Source: Fusarium oxysporum f. sp. lycopersici 4287
Taxonomy: Eukaryota > Ascomycota > Sordariomycetes > Hypocreales > Nectriaceae
Assembly (NCBI RefSeq): GCF_000149955.1
Contig: NC_030986.1
Location: 4,615,870 to 4,679,869 of the forward strand
Direction of reading: 5' to 3'
DNA: 64,000 bases
The notes beneath the pieces are model-generated. The model ran no database searches. It was given only the letters and a program-made list of their open reading frames with translations, and was not told where the DNA came from. This document shows positions 1 to 12,394 of this stretch, piece by piece. How positions within the stretch are numbered: position 1 is the first letter of the stretch; the number at the start of each line of letters is the position of its first letter. The translations under genes were made by a program, and so were the position numbers.

Positions 1-3000
1 CAGCCAAGGAACTAAGCCATTCCAATATCTTGCCCTCTGATTCTTTGTCAGACACTGCAGATGATGACCTTGGCTCAACCTCTTCGCTCTCAGACCTCGG
101 CGATGATCGAGAAGAAACCCCTGATCTGTATCGCAATTCTACCCTTGGTATGTTGGAGCCTCGTGGTGAGGACGACGATTCCGATGAAGATGAAGAGGAC
201 GACGACGACGAGGACATGTATGGGGACGAGTATGACGATGAGATGGATTATGGAGACGACGACATTTCGGACGAAGAAGATAATATCAGTGACGATGACG
301 AAGAACTTGGCGAAATGGGCGAAATTGAAGGTCTCCATGGCGAGCCGGGCGTTGTCGAGGTCATCATGGATGAGGACGAAGAGGATGAAAGTGATGATGA
401 CGACGATGACGTGGAATCCGCAGACATGGAAGACGTTGAGGATCAGGTTGAGATTGTTGATGAAGACGGCAACCCTCTGGATGACGATGGCAACTCGGAA
501 TGGGAGAGCGCGAGCCATGATGGTGAGGATGACGAGGATCAGGAAGAGGATGACCTAGAGTTTGATGCAGATGTTCACGGCGAACATATGCCCATGGAAC
601 CAGGCGATATCCTCAACGGCATGGCTCGAGCGATCATTGGTGATGGCGACGTGTACGATCCAGACCTGATGGATGGATTGGAAGATCATTATCTTGATGA
701 TGGTCACGACGAAGATGAAGACGAGGATGACGAGGATGAAATGGAAGATGACGAATACCTCTATGATGACGACTATCCGTTGGACGACCAGCCTCAACCA
801 ATGCCGGCTCTTGGATGGGATGGACTTGGTGCCGAAGACGAAGATCGTCACCGACAGATGTTCATGGTAGACAACCCAGGTCGCCGACGCTTTATTCCTT
901 CCCGTACCACCGACTCGCGTAGCCCCTTCCCTCCCGGCTTCATTGTTGGTTCTCATCGGGACGCCGTTGGTGGCGATTTTCGCAGCTTCTTTTCACGCAG
1001 CCATCGCCCTGGGGCAGGCCAATCTAATACCGATGATGGCACAAACCCACTCCTCAGACGGGGCGACCAAAACAGAGAACCATCTCAGCGTCCCACCATT
1101 AATCACACTATCGGTTTGCGAGTTCCTGAAGCAATCTTTGGCTCAGGTGGACGACATATCGAGGGAACCATGGGCTTCCTTGGTGAACTAATGGAATTCC
1201 TCCCGATCATGGGGCGCAACGGACAACCTGCCTTCCATCTGCAGATTACTGGTCCGCATGGGCACCGCGAGTCTAGAGAGCTTGGTGCCGTACGAGCCTC
1301 TCGTATTGAACAGAGACGCGACGGATCGGCTCAGGATCCATTACAAGCTGTGTCGTTTGCTATTGAAGGCACAATGGATCGATACCAAGAGGAAGCTAGG
1401 ATGGTCTTTGGGACTAGCAATGTGACAGAAACGGCTAAGCTCCAGAACATTATCGTGGCTAAGCTTACTCCCGCTGCAATGGAGTTGGAGAAGAAGCTAA
1501 AGGCCGAAGAAGCTGAACAACAGAAGCGCGAAGAAGAAGAACGGAAGAAACGCGAAGAAGAGCAGCGCTTGGCACGTGAAGCTAAAGAGGCTAAAGAGAA
1601 GGCGGAGAGAGAAAAGCGAGAGGCAGAGGCTCGAGAGGCTGCTGAACGTGCCGCTTCTGAAGCAGCCGCTAATCAGGATGTGTCCGCTGAAGGTCAAGGC
1701 AATGGAGGTGCGATGGAAGGCGTCGAGTCAACGAACCAAAGCCAAGCAGAACGTTCGGAGGCTACAGACCAAACCGCCGACGACGGTCCCCGTGTTATGA
1801 CCACAATTAGAGGCGAAGAGGTTGACGTCACCGAACTCGGTATTGATCCTGATTATATCGCAGCTCTTCCCGAGGAGTTTCGCGAGGAGGTCATTGCACA
1901 GGCAATCAGCACCAGAAGGTCCGAGGCACGTGAAGAGACAAATGGGAACCCGACCGAAGCTTTCCAAGAATTTCTAGATGCTCTTCCTGAAGAGTTGCGA
2001 CACGAAATAGCTCAACAGGAGCGCCAAGAGCAGCGCCGCCGGGCTCGTGAAGAAACGAATCGTCAAGCAACCGCCAGCACCGGCCAGGCTGTCATGCCGG
2101 AAATGGATACTGCCAGTATCCTCCTCACTTTCCCGCCTGATCTGCGACAACAGGTTCTTATGGACCAAGGCGAAGAGCTCATGGATCGACTGACCCCAGA
2201 AATGGCGGCCCAGGCCCGAGCTTTGTCTCAGCACAACAACGGCCATTCCGTCATCACAGGCCGCAGCCCTCAAGCCAGCACAAGTCGCCAGCCTGGGCCA
2301 CCTAACCCCCAAGAGGGAGCAAAGGCACAGCGCCGAACGGTTGTTCAGATGCTCGACAAGGCTGGTGTCGCTACGCTCCTTCGTCTGATGTTCATTACGC
2401 AACAGGGCTCCATAAGGAACCATCTATTCAACGTATTTGCCGATGTCTGCGAGAATAAGCAAACTCGACTTGAGGTGATTAGCACTCTCCTTCAGATCTT
2501 GCAGGACGGTAGCACAGACATGGGGGCTGTCGAGCGCAGTTTCGGCCAGTTGTCCCTAAAGGCACGAAGACCGAAGGATAAGGAGAAGGACTCCGAGCAG
2601 AAAACCCCGCAGACACTCAAGAGAAGCCTGACTGGCCTAGCCGCCGCAAACACTACGCAAACCAATTCCGAAACCTCGCCTCTCTTGATTGTTCAGCAGT
2701 GCCTGGATCTGCTGGTGGAGTTGTCTTCAAAGAACCCTCATATTCCCTGGCTTTTCCTGACAGAACACGAAGCCGTCGGCTCAACTCTCAAGCGCTCCCT
2801 GAGTCGTAAGGGCAAGGGCAAGGACTCCAAGTCCCACAAGTATGCCATCAACTCTTTGCTATCACTCCTTGATCGCGACCTTGTTATGGAAAGCTCTGTC
2901 GTTATGACCCATCTGGCTGATTTGTTGAATCGAGTCACATTGCCTCTTCAAAATCTTGAACGTCGTCGTAAGGAAGCCGAGGATGAACTGAAAGCCATTG

Positions 3001-5189
3001 ATTCCAGACCGTTGGGAGAGATGTCCAAAACTGAAGATCCTGTGGAGCAAGCTTCAAAAGCGGAACCAACCGAGACGAGCAACGTTACGCAGTCCAACAC
3101 CGATGCTAAAGAGGACACTGTCACTGATGTTAATGCCAAGAAACAAGAGAAGAAAGATGCAGTCCAAAAGAAACTCCGACAACTTCAGCCGCCTGTTGTC
3201 CCCGCTCAGAACCTGACATTAGCCGTAAGGATCTTTGTGGCTCGAGAGTGCAGCTCCAAGACTTTCCAAAACACCATCTCGACTATCAAGAACCTTTCAG
3301 CCATTCCAGGGGCTAAGGCAACATTTGGTCAGGAGCTTGTTCACCAGGCCCGGCTTCTTAGTGAGAACATCGTCGCTGATCTGGACGACCTTTTGCCACA
3401 TATTGAAAAGGCATCTTCAGGCACTGAGATCCAAGGCGTTGCTCTTGCCAAATTCTCACCAGGAGCATCCGAGCAAAACAAGCTCCTTCGTGTTTTGACA
3501 GCATTGGATCATTTGTTCGACAACAAGAAAAAGGGCGACGAGGCCGAGTCTAGCAAGAACAAGGATGAGAGACACGATCTAGTCACATCTCTCTACCACA
3601 ACTCGACCTTTTCGGCCATGTGGGAGAAGTTGAGTGCTTGCCTGAGTGCCATTCGTCAGCGCGAAAACATGCTCAATGTGGCTACAATCCTGCTACCACT
3701 GATTGAATCTCTCATGGTGGTCTGCAAGAATACAACCACCAACGATGATCCCTCACAGCAGAAAGAAATGGTCCTCTCAAGTCCGCCACCCGAGTCTCGT
3801 ACGGCCAATCTCTTCTTTAGCTTCACCGAGGATCATCGACGTATCCTTAACGAGCTTGTCAGGAGCAATCCCAAGCTCATGTCGGGCACCTTCGCACTCC
3901 TTGTGAAAAACCCCAAGGTGCTGGAATTTGATAACAAGCGCAACTACTTTAACCGCAGCGTCCATTCCCGATCTGGCAGCAACCAGAGCCGACCCTCCTA
4001 TCCTACTTTACAACTCTCTGTCCGTCGTGAACAGGTTTTCCATGACTCGTTCAAGTCCTTATACTTCAAGTCTGGGGATGAGATGAAATTTGGAAAGCTC
4101 AACATTCGTTTCCATGGCGAGGAAGGCGTTGACGCTGGTGGAGTTACTCGCGAGTGGTTCCAAGTACTCTCTCGGCAGATGTTTGATCCAAACTATGTGC
4201 TCTTCACACCGGTGTCCTCTGATCGGACGACCTTCCATCCAAACAAGCTCAGCGGCATCAATGATGAGCATCTGATGTTCTTCAAATTCATCGGTCGCAT
4301 CATCGGCAAAGCATTATATGAGGGTCGCGTTCTTGACTGTTACTTCAGCCGTGCTGTATACAAGCGAATCCTCGGCAAATCTGTCTCGGTCAAGGACATG
4401 GAATCATTCGACCCCGACTACTACAAGTCTTTGTGCTGGATGCTGGACAACGACATCACAGACATCATCACCGAAACTTTCTCGGTCGAAAACGATGAGT
4501 TCGGCGCTACCACCGTCGTTGACCTCATTCCTAATGGTCGAGAGATTGCCGTCACCGAGGAGAATAAACACGACTATGTCCGTCTTGTTGTCGAACACAA
4601 GTTGCTATCTTCCGTCAAGGAGCAGATGGCCCATTTCCTTCAAGGTAAGCATATCAATCAATGATAACTTCATTCAATCACTAATTTTCAACAGGCTTCC
4701 ATGACATTATCCCTGCCGAACTGATATCCATATTCAACGAACAGGAGCTGGAGCTTTTGATTTCTGGCCTACCCGATATTGATATCGATGACTGGAAGAG
4801 CAACACAGAGTACCACAACTACACCCCATCTTCGCAACAAATTCAATGGTTCTGGCGAGCTTTACGGTCTTTTGATAAGGAAGAGCGCGCCAAATTGTTG
4901 CAGTTCGTTACAGGAACTAGCAAGGTTCCACTCAATGGCTTCAAGGAGCTCGAAGGCATGAACGGTGTTAACCGATTCAACATCCACCGTGACTATGGCA
5001 ACAAAGACAGATTGCCTTCTTCGCATACCTGTTTTAACCGTAAGTAAAATCATCAGCATTCAATTCGTACATCGACTAACATGGAAAAATTCAGAGCTTG
5101 ACCTCCCAGAGTATGAGAGCTACGACCATTTGCGTTCTCAGATCATGAAGGCCATCACAGCAGGCAGCGAATATTTTGGCTTCGCGTGA
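1..5189 (+). CDS. TOM1: HECT-type E3 ubiquitin ligase, TOM1/HUWE1 family (5' end missing)
   Basis: The frame is open from base 3 with no start, so the gene enters from the left edge. Exons are <1-4644, 4695-5039 and 5095-5189, giving about 1693 visible C-terminal residues; family members are usually 3000-4000. Visible parts in order are a long Asp/Glu-rich tract (nt 160-800), a charged Lys/Glu coiled coil (about 1480-1660), three UBM-like motifs of the LPxxLRxE type (about 1860, 1985, 2125) and a C-terminal HECT domain from about nt 4010. The catalytic Cys sits in the motif HTCFNQLDLPEY and its codon is 5030-5032, just before the last intron. TOM1/HUWE1 ligases transfer ubiquitin to histones, ribosomal proteins and other nuclear or cytosolic substrates. 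The N-terminal DUF908/DUF913 regions would lie outside the window. The family assignment is firm; the substrates here are not known. Confidence 0.95.
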
Positions 5190-5836
5190 TCGTCAATCTT
5201 TGCATTGCAGGCGCGTAAAGGAAAAGGGATCATAGATGGGGACACCAATGGAAAAGAGAGTTGATGTTTACTACGGTACCCGGTATTGTGTTTTATCAGC
5301 CTGGACTCGAGATTTCATGGTCTTGAGCACTGGATGTAGCATCCTCGTCCGGGCTTTACCTTGGGAGAAGTGCAGGTCTCCTATAGGTTCCTTGGAATGC
5401 GGAAAGCGCACAGAAAGTAGATGATAGGCGAAGTTTCATGTATATCAATCAAAGTTTAATAGGTGATCACCTGGAAAACAACCTATGGTGTGTGCTGAAT
5501 TTGGTTGCTCTATGGTTTAAGTTGTGTTTGCTAGTGGTCCACCTCTTGATTTCCAGTTATTCCTGTAAAGGACGACACAAAATTGGTGTAAAAACAGTAA
5601 CAAGTCATGATTAAGAAACATATAGTGACGAAAGGCATAGTATAGACACAGACGCAGGCGTAGGTTGCCAATGAGCGCGGGTTACGAGTGCATTAATGCA
5701 TGTTCATATTTTCGAAATGTCTAACGCAGTCGTGGCTGGCTCAAAACAAGCCCTATAGAGAATCCTCACTCCCAATGCATGCAAACCACAAGACCAAGGT
5801 ATGATTCCACTTTTTTTTTCATTAAACGCCAGAACC
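5190..5836. other. Intergenic, convergent TOM1 and RPS6 3' ends
   Basis: This holds the 3' untranslated regions of two convergent genes. I see no further coding signal or RNA gene. A short T-rich run near 5812-5820 lies just beyond the RPS6 stop. Confidence 0.6.
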
Positions 5837-7043
5837 TTACTTGCGCATAGAGCTTGCTCGTCGCTTACGGGCATCGGCCTTGTTGGCCTTGGCCTCAGCA
5901 ACACGCTTGGCAAGGACCTGGGCGTACTCGTTCTGCATATCGTGTTAGATGCTTATGATAGCTGTGTTGTGCGTGTGAGTAACTTACGGCCTCGTCCTTG
6001 ACCTTCTCGGCCTGGCGGCGCTTGAGGGCAGCGCGGTGACGCTTGTGCTGGAGACGCTGAGGGGTGACGAGTCTCTGGATGCGGGGAGCCTTGGTGTAAG
6101 GAGACTTGCCCTCACCCTTGGGCTGAACCTCTCGTCGGATAACGTACTTGCGGACCTAGGTATCATGTAAGCATTAGTTTACTTTCAATTCTTGTGGTTA
6201 TGATTGTTCAACTCGCTACCCCCTAACCTCTTTCTTGACAAAGAAGGTCAAGGGGTCCTCTCACACTCTACCCGGTCTGCCAACTCCTCCACTGCAGCTC
6301 CGGGTAGGCGATGATCGAGTATGGGCGTAGGGAGAGACATACATCGTCATCCTTGGTGAGGCCGAAGAACTTGCGGATCTTGGTGGCGCGCTTGGGACCG
6401 AGGCGCTTAGGGTGGACGACGTCGGTGAGGCCGGGGATGTCAGCATCACCCTGCTTGACGATGCTGAGGGCGAGGACAGAGAGATCCATGCCGACAATGC
6501 AGCCACGGACAGACTTTCGCTTGCGCTCACCGGTGCGTCGGGGTCGGTAGCAAGAGTGGCCCTCGGAAAGGAGGAGGCGGACACGGGTAGGGTGCATGAC
6601 ACCCTGCTTCATAGGGAAACCCTGCTTGTCGTTTCCACCGGTGATGCGGAAGATGTAGCCCTTGAACTCATCGCCGATGGAGTCACCAGGAACCTCAGCG
6701 CCCATCTACCAAAAAAAAGAGTCAGCATTTTGTCGGTCGGTTTGTTGTCGACGAGCCGAGCGGTCGCAGGCAAGAGAGTTTCGACGTACGCGCTTCTCCA
6801 TGAAGACACGGAGCTTGCGCTCATCCTCAATATCGATGAGCTTCTGGCTGCCATTGGCAGGGTAGCTGATGTTCAACTGTAGAAGAGTAATGTCAGCGAA
6901 TATTTACTTTGTGGTCTTCAATCGAGCAGGAGCGCACGCAAGGAGGCCAGTCGACAAGAATGATTAATCCATTTCAAACAGCAAAAGGCTCTCTTGTACA
7001 CTCGCATCGCTCGATTGTTGATTGCTTCTTGTCGTACCTTCAT
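5837..7043 (-). CDS. RPS6: 40S ribosomal protein S6 (eS6)
   Basis: Five exons are read on the minus strand: 7038-7043, 6790-6876, 6343-6705, 5988-6155 and 5837-5932. They give 239 residues, the usual fungal length. The first coding exon is only ATGAAG, followed by a 161-nt intron. The body carries the typical eS6 start ([14 protein letters not shown]), the [11 protein letters not shown] core and a basic C-terminal helix ending in RRASSMRK. The Arg-Arg-Ala-Ser-Ser site is the conserved S6-kinase/PKA-type phosphorylation target. eS6 is a structural protein of the small ribosomal subunit. Splice sites are GT/AG throughout and every junction restores the conserved frame. The gene is divergent from CTF8. 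Confidence 0.97.
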
Positions 7044-7464
7044 TTTGCCAGTTGTGGTGGGTGCAAGTTTACTTGACCTGGCCTGCTGTGAAGTTAGTAG
7101 AGGATGATGAGGTTCGAAATTTCCGAATTCGAAAATTGTGGAAGGCAAGTGCGACCTCGCTAGGGCTCTTAGGCACACGCACGGGCAGCCAATGAACGCA
7201 AATTCAGATCCCTCGGGCAAAGGAAAGTCCGACTACTCTGGATACCTAGGTACTAAGCTAGTGCGAGCCTGTTACCGACTGTTTCCACACCGTGTATACA
7301 TGCATATTCTACTGTAGACTTCTAGGCACGCACCTCAAACTTAGACTCGAGGTGTCAATGGAAGCTTTCCAGCTCAGCTGGAGAGATTTGATACTGATAC
7401 CTATCTAACTGTTGGAACGATATAAGCTGTTTGAAACATCGCCACTCTCGCATTTAATCTCGTC
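7044..7464. promoter_or_regulatory. Divergent promoter between RPS6 and CTF8
   Basis: A 421-nt spacer separates the start codons of RPS6 (-) and CTF8 (+), so it must hold both promoters. It contains the palindrome TACCTAGGTA at 7243-7252, which recurs elsewhere in the window. No ORF of note is present. Confidence 0.6.
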
Positions 7465-7905
7465 ATGTCCTCGGTTAAGCTATATCCTCCAAACAACAAG
7501 CCACCATCCTCAAGTCCTCTACCTCAACTCTTGCAAACCCCCTCAGGTCTAGCTCTCCTGGAACTCCAAGGAACCATCAATCTACCCCAAGACGCCAATG
7601 GAGATGCATTAGGCGGCGTCCAAGTTGGAAGACTTGACTTCCCAGATTTCGTGCCCGGTACTGAAGGCTCGGCATGGATGAAGCGGGTTCACCTTTATGT
7701 TGGCCAGCATCAACGTCTCACTGGGGAGATCAAAAAGCTTCCAAAAGCCATGGCCGTAGTGCGAAAGAGAGAGAATAAGGTGATATCTGGCACAGGGGGG
7801 GAAACACTAGAGCAGGGCGAAAATCTTGAGGTGGTTGAGATTGTCAAGTACAAACTTATGTTTCCAAACCGACCAGAGCCCGTCGGAACAGCCAATGCGA
7901 CCTGA
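7465..7905 (+). CDS. CTF8: Chromosome transmission fidelity protein 8, Ctf18-RFC subunit
   Basis: A single-exon gene of 146 codons with an ATG start. The protein has the Ctf8 pattern: a mid-region LLELQGTI strand, then IGRL-like VGRLDFPDF, a VHLYVGQHQRLTG strand and a C-terminal EIVKYKLMFPNRPEPV segment. Ctf8 with Dcc1 and Ctf18 forms an alternative clamp loader that acts on PCNA in sister-chromatid cohesion. A 21-nt T run begins six bases beyond the TGA stop. The next gene (DPH1) converges on it. The identification rests on recognised motifs, since the protein is small. Confidence 0.88.
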   Translation: MSSVKLYPPNNKPPSSSPLPQLLQTPSGLALLELQGTINLPQDANGDALGGVQVGRLDFPDFVPGTEGSAWMKRVHLYVGQHQRLTGEIKKLPKAMAVVRKRENKVISGTGGETLEQGENLEVVEIVKYKLMFPNRPEPVGTANAT

Positions 7906-7910
7906 TGACC

Positions 7911-7931
7911 TTTTTTTTTTTTTTTTTTTTT
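7911..7931. repeat. Poly-T tract (21 nt)
   Basis: An uninterrupted run of T lies immediately after the CTF8 stop codon, in the 3' untranslated region. Confidence 0.9.
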
Positions 7932-8167
7932 ACTACGCGGTCAACGAAAAAGGCTATATCGTATTACGAATGCTGAGCGAGACTTCCGCACCTTATTCCA
8001 AGTCAACACTCAAATCTCCCATATCCTCTTAATCCGAGTGAAAGGCTCACCCATCCGTCCACTTCTTTTTATCGATATTCAACTTTATTCTTCATCACCC
8101 TACTGTATATCCAGCCAAGGTCCTATCGCACTTGTTGGATCTCAACCGTTCAGTATCATCATTGCTT

Positions 8168-9606
8168 CTATCCTGAGGCAATCTGCAAAGGCCTTGTCCT
8201 TCCTAGCCCGTCCTTTCCGTAGTAGTCCATGGGATAGACACCTTCACCCCAATCTTGTCGCTCGCCCAATGCAACAAGTGCCTCATACGGCGTTAACAAC
8301 GGCCGCGGGAATGCATAACCCCAATCAATACTCAATCGAGGGCAAGCAACCTGCACCCAGCACTCGACATCCGACATAAGCGCCAATTTGCCCGGAAAGA
8401 TCTCACTTAGTAGCAAGTGCACGATAGGAATGCCTCGCGCCTTGAGCTCTTTCTCGATGAGGCCCAATGTATGCGGGTTGCCCTGGCGGCCAAGGGCGCC
8501 GAGAATCAGGCCCCATTTGCGTGCTGTACGAGCGCTATGGATGGCTGTACGACGGAGAGACTGCATTTCCTCATGGCCGTACGCCTCCCGCGTGAGCTTT
8601 CGAGAGTAAGGGTCGTATCGGTAGGCTGGAATAGAAGGGTTGTGAATCATGATACTCTCAAGGTGGAAACGACCATCACCCAGGTACAGGATCAGATCGA
8701 TATTGTCGTTGTCTTTCAGACGAGGAGAAGTGCAGCCCAGGATTTCACCCTTACTCAATGGTGCAATCTGGGGAACGAGAACACGGAAGCCACCGCGCTC
8801 GAGACTGCTTTTGACGCCATGGATAGTAGCGTTAAACTGAATAGTGCCGACAACAGCTATGGTTTTGCCACTGGCAAAGTTGCGCTCAAGGGATGCTAGG
8901 AGATGTGTCGCATCAATGCTGATGTCGACAAAGACGTATAGAGTTTTGATCGTGGTCACGTCGACGGGGATGAGGCAACTGTGAGCATAGTGCACCAGCA
9001 GGTCACAACCAAGGGCCCTTGCTGTGTAATCATCGATACAACAAGCGCCATAAGTCACATCGCCCATGATGAGTGTCTCGACACCAGGGCAGAACTGCGT
9101 CAAGATGTCTGATATAGTAGTGGCAAAGAGTAAAAGGCCCTCGGGCATCTGTAACGCAACTCTCTTGGCGTTTGAAGTTTGAATGCGGTGGATCGTCTTG
9201 GGGATCTCAAAGTTGTAGTTAGCAGGCAATAACGCAATGGCAGCCTTCAGATCAGCGTTCTCAAGAATGTCCTTAGGAACTTGATTTAGAAGTCTGGGAG
9301 CCCTCCGAGGTTTGGCAGCTACAATAAACAGCATGAGTATATCTCCATCCATTCCTGAATTGGGTTTCATGATGAAGGACGGTGTTTTCACATACTCTGA
9401 ACAGCACCGCTCTCCCCTGATGCTCCGAGCACTGCCGCGGCCTCAACTGCTGCTCTTCGTCCTATGAATCTCTTCTTTGGTTGCTTCAGTGGTGCTGCTG
9501 TCTCTGGCTCATTTTGGAAGGCGGGGGATTGACTCGTCTGAGCGAGCTGAGCTTCTTCGATATCGGCTGCTGTGCCCAGGTCTGTTTGTCTTCTATCTTC
9601 CTCCAT
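8168..9606 (-). CDS. DPH1: Diphthamide biosynthesis protein 1 (2-(3-amino-3-carboxypropyl)histidine synthase subunit)
   Basis: Two exons (9396-9606 and 8168-9318) are joined across a 77-nt intron to give 453 residues. The N-terminal about 65 residues are poorly conserved; the conserved part begins at [11 protein letters not shown]. Three cysteines typical of the Dph1/Dph2 non-canonical radical-SAM [4Fe-4S] cluster are present in [17 protein letters not shown] and VQVACPRLS. Dph1-Dph2 carries out the first step of diphthamide synthesis on a histidine of translation elongation factor 2, using S-adenosylmethionine. The start is the first in-frame ATG (9606); the open frame extends upstream without another ATG. 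The gene converges with CTF8. Confidence 0.95.
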
Positions 9607-10117
9607 ATTGTGCTTGTGTGAAAAGAAGGACGATATGCTCTCCACGACGAAATTATCTTGAAATAAAACGAGAGTTCTCTTACATGGCCCGTTCAATCTG
9701 GGGTAAGTACAAACCAAAAAAGAAAAAAAGTTAGGTGGCAATGTGCGTGACTTGAATTTTCGACACTGTAGATCCACTCTCTTTGAAACTCGACTTCATT
9801 GGTTGTCTGAATCTAAAGAGACGCCATGACCAACCAGCCAAGGTTTTACTGTTGTATGTTCTCATCACCATGGCAAGTCATGCTCCTCTTGGCTCAGGTA
9901 ATCAATCATGAGACATCAGGGTCAGGTTGAGGATCGGTTGAATTGCATTGGCTCGTCCCCCTATCTTCGCCCATATACCTACTCTTGCTCTGCTCTACAG
10001 CCTCCCTCAACAACAGCGTGAAAACAATCAGCTAAAAACATTTCTCTCTCTGCTCTTCCATCAGCCTTGTGTGCGCGCTCATTATACTATCTATCAAAAT
10101 GCCGACAAGTCGTCCCC
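9607..10117. promoter_or_regulatory. DPH1 promoter and VMA2 3' region
   Basis: About 510 nt lie between the DPH1 start and the VMA2 stop, both on the minus strand. This must contain the DPH1 promoter and the VMA2 terminator. I see no other structure. Confidence 0.5.
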
Positions 10118-11995
10118 TCATGCGTCAATAAGGTTCTCTTCCGTCTGCTGCTGGCTTCGGGCCTCAGTATCTGCCCGAGCCTTACCCTTGGCCTTAGACT
10201 CCTTTGCAGCTCGCTGGTAGAACTCGTTGAGAACCTTGGCGGGAATACGGTTGAGCAACTCCTTAGGGTAAATACGGAGAAGGCTCCATGCAAGGTCCAG
10301 AGACTCATAAATAGATCGAGACTCGTACTGGCCCTGGCTGATGAACTGACGCTCGAACTTCTCCAAGAACTCGAGGGACAGCTTGTCCTCAGCAGACAAG
10401 GCCTCCTCACCAACGACAGCCTTCATGGCTGCGGCATCACGACCAATAGCGTACTTGGCGTACAGTTGGTTCGAAACATCACCGTGGTCCTTTCGAGTCA
10501 TGCCCTCACCAATGGCAGACTTCATCAGACGGGACAGCGAAGGCAGAACATTGATGGGCGGGTAGATTCCACGGTTGTCCAGAGCTCGGTCAATGAACAC
10601 CTGACCCTCGGTAATGTAACCTGTCAGATCAGGAATGGGGTGGGTGATATCATCGTTGGGCATGGTCAGAATGGGAATCTGAGTAATGGAACCATTGCGG
10701 CCCTCAACACGACCGGCTCGTTCGTAGATGGTGGACAAATCAGTGTACATGTAACCAGGGTATCCGCGACGACCGGGAACTTCTTCTCGAGCGGCTGAAA
10801 CTTCTCGGAGAGCATCACAGTAAGCAGAAAGATCGGTAAGGATGACCAAAACGTGCTTCTCGAGTTGGTAGGCGTAATATTCGGCAGTGGTAAGAGCAAG
10901 ACGAGGAGTAATGATACGTTCGATGCTGGACAGGAATTAGTACGCGTATCGTCGTTATGAATATGGTTTGCAGCTCACGTAGGATCGTTGGCGAGGTTCA
11001 GGAAGAGTGTAACACGCTCCAGACTGCCGTTTTCCTCAAAGTCGCGGGTGAAGAAACGGGCAGTTTCCAAGTTAACACCCATAGCACCGAAGACGATCGA
11101 GAAATTCTCCTCGTGGCCATCATGAACGCCCTTGTTAGTGATGCCCTGCTTCTGGACGAGGCCAGCCTGTCGGCAAATCTGGGCAGCGATTTCGTTGTGA
11201 GGTAGACCAGAGGCGGAAAAAATGGGAATCTTTTGTCCTCGGGCAATCGAGTTCATGGTGTCAATGGCAGAGATACCTGTGGAAATCATCTCCTCGGGAT
11301 ATTCCTATATCATGAGTCAGATTATATCTACCGTGTAGCGCTCAAGGGTAGCCTTACACGAGAATAAGGGTTAATAGGAGAACCGTTGATGTCAAGATAA
11401 TCTTCAGCCAACACCTTGGGGCCCTTATCAATAGCTCGACCGGAACCATCAAAGATACGACCAAGCATGTCTTCAGAGACACCGATTTTCAAACTCTGGC
11501 CTGTAAACTGAACCTTGGTCTGTGGTCGTCTTAGCTTGATGTTCTACCAATAGAGCTCCCAATACCGCCTACCTTCTTCACATCGATGCCGGAAGTACCC
11601 TCAAAGACCTATACAATCGTCAATCGCCATATCATATCATATCGCATCGTATCTATGGAAAAGTACCTGGACGACAGCTCGATCACCTAGTAGTCCATAT
11701 CAGCATGTTCCGCGTCATTACCTCAGAGACGCCAGCAGCTACACTAACCTCGAGCTTCCAAGACTTGGCCTGAGCGCTCAGTGCCATCGGGAAGAGTGAG
11801 TGTCACGATCTCATTGTATCGCGGAAATTTAACCTGTTTTTGCTGTCAGCCCGCAAGTTCCAAGCCGGCTCGATTTGGCAGATGACGACGGCGTACATTA
11901 TCGAGGATGACGAGGGGACCGTTGACGCCGCCAACAGTGTTGTATCGAATTCTGGGAATGACCGAGTACGATGAGGACTCGCGAGGGTCCGCCAT
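10118..11995 (-). CDS. VMA2: V-type proton ATPase subunit B
   Basis: Seven exons (11897-11995, 11749-11833, 11667-11686, 11573-11608, 11358-11519, 10979-11304, 10118-10925) give 511 residues, the normal family length. Exons 3 and 4 are only 20 and 36 nt, yet both restore the conserved sequence around [19 protein letters not shown]. The [13 protein letters not shown] segment matches the ATP synthase alpha/beta signature, and a canonical Walker A is absent, as expected for the non-catalytic B subunit. It belongs to the peripheral V1 sector that acidifies the vacuole and other endomembrane compartments. Introns are 52-63 nt with clean GT/AG ends. The exon structure is supported by frame continuity at every junction. 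Confidence 0.97.
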
Positions 11996-12394
11996 GATGG
12001 GCGATGGATCGGTAATCGGACGGTTGAAGGAAGGGGCAAAAGAGAATATAGGAGCCGATCGCGAAGCTTGGAGGTGAAGTCGGGAGAAGGTCTCAAGAGG
12101 TTGGAGGAGGTTGAGCTTGCTTCATCCAAGTGGGGCCTTTCCAGCTGCGCCAGCCCAAAGACGACGCACGGCCGATAACCTCACCTCCACATGGGAACGT
12201 TTCGACGACATCGGTGACATCACATGACATTCGCAGAGGGTAAGGTAAGTTGACCGGTTATATCAACAGCATTTAAGTCTGTCAGCTTAATAGAAGGAAT
12301 CTAAGAACCTGCGGTGTTTCTGAATAACTAGGTAAATAGTTGCCTGTCTTTTCTTACTATGCTCAACGAGAACAACACAATAACAAGCTTCCTC
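11996..12394. promoter_or_regulatory. VMA2 promoter and HMG-CoA lyase 3' region
   Basis: About 400 nt separate the VMA2 start codon from the upstream gene's stop on the same strand. No ORF or repeat is evident. Confidence 0.5.

Noticed and set aside
90..558. Long ORFs opposite and in the other plus frame over the acidic tract of TOM1
   Set aside because: They are shadows of GAT/GAC-rich coding sequence.
30..4664. Start of the TOM1 frame at position 30
   Set aside because: That codon is TTG and the frame is open to the left edge, so the gene simply continues outside the window.
10067..10798. Plus-strand 243-codon ORF over VMA2
   Set aside because: It is the complement of a conserved V-ATPase exon and has no motif of its own.
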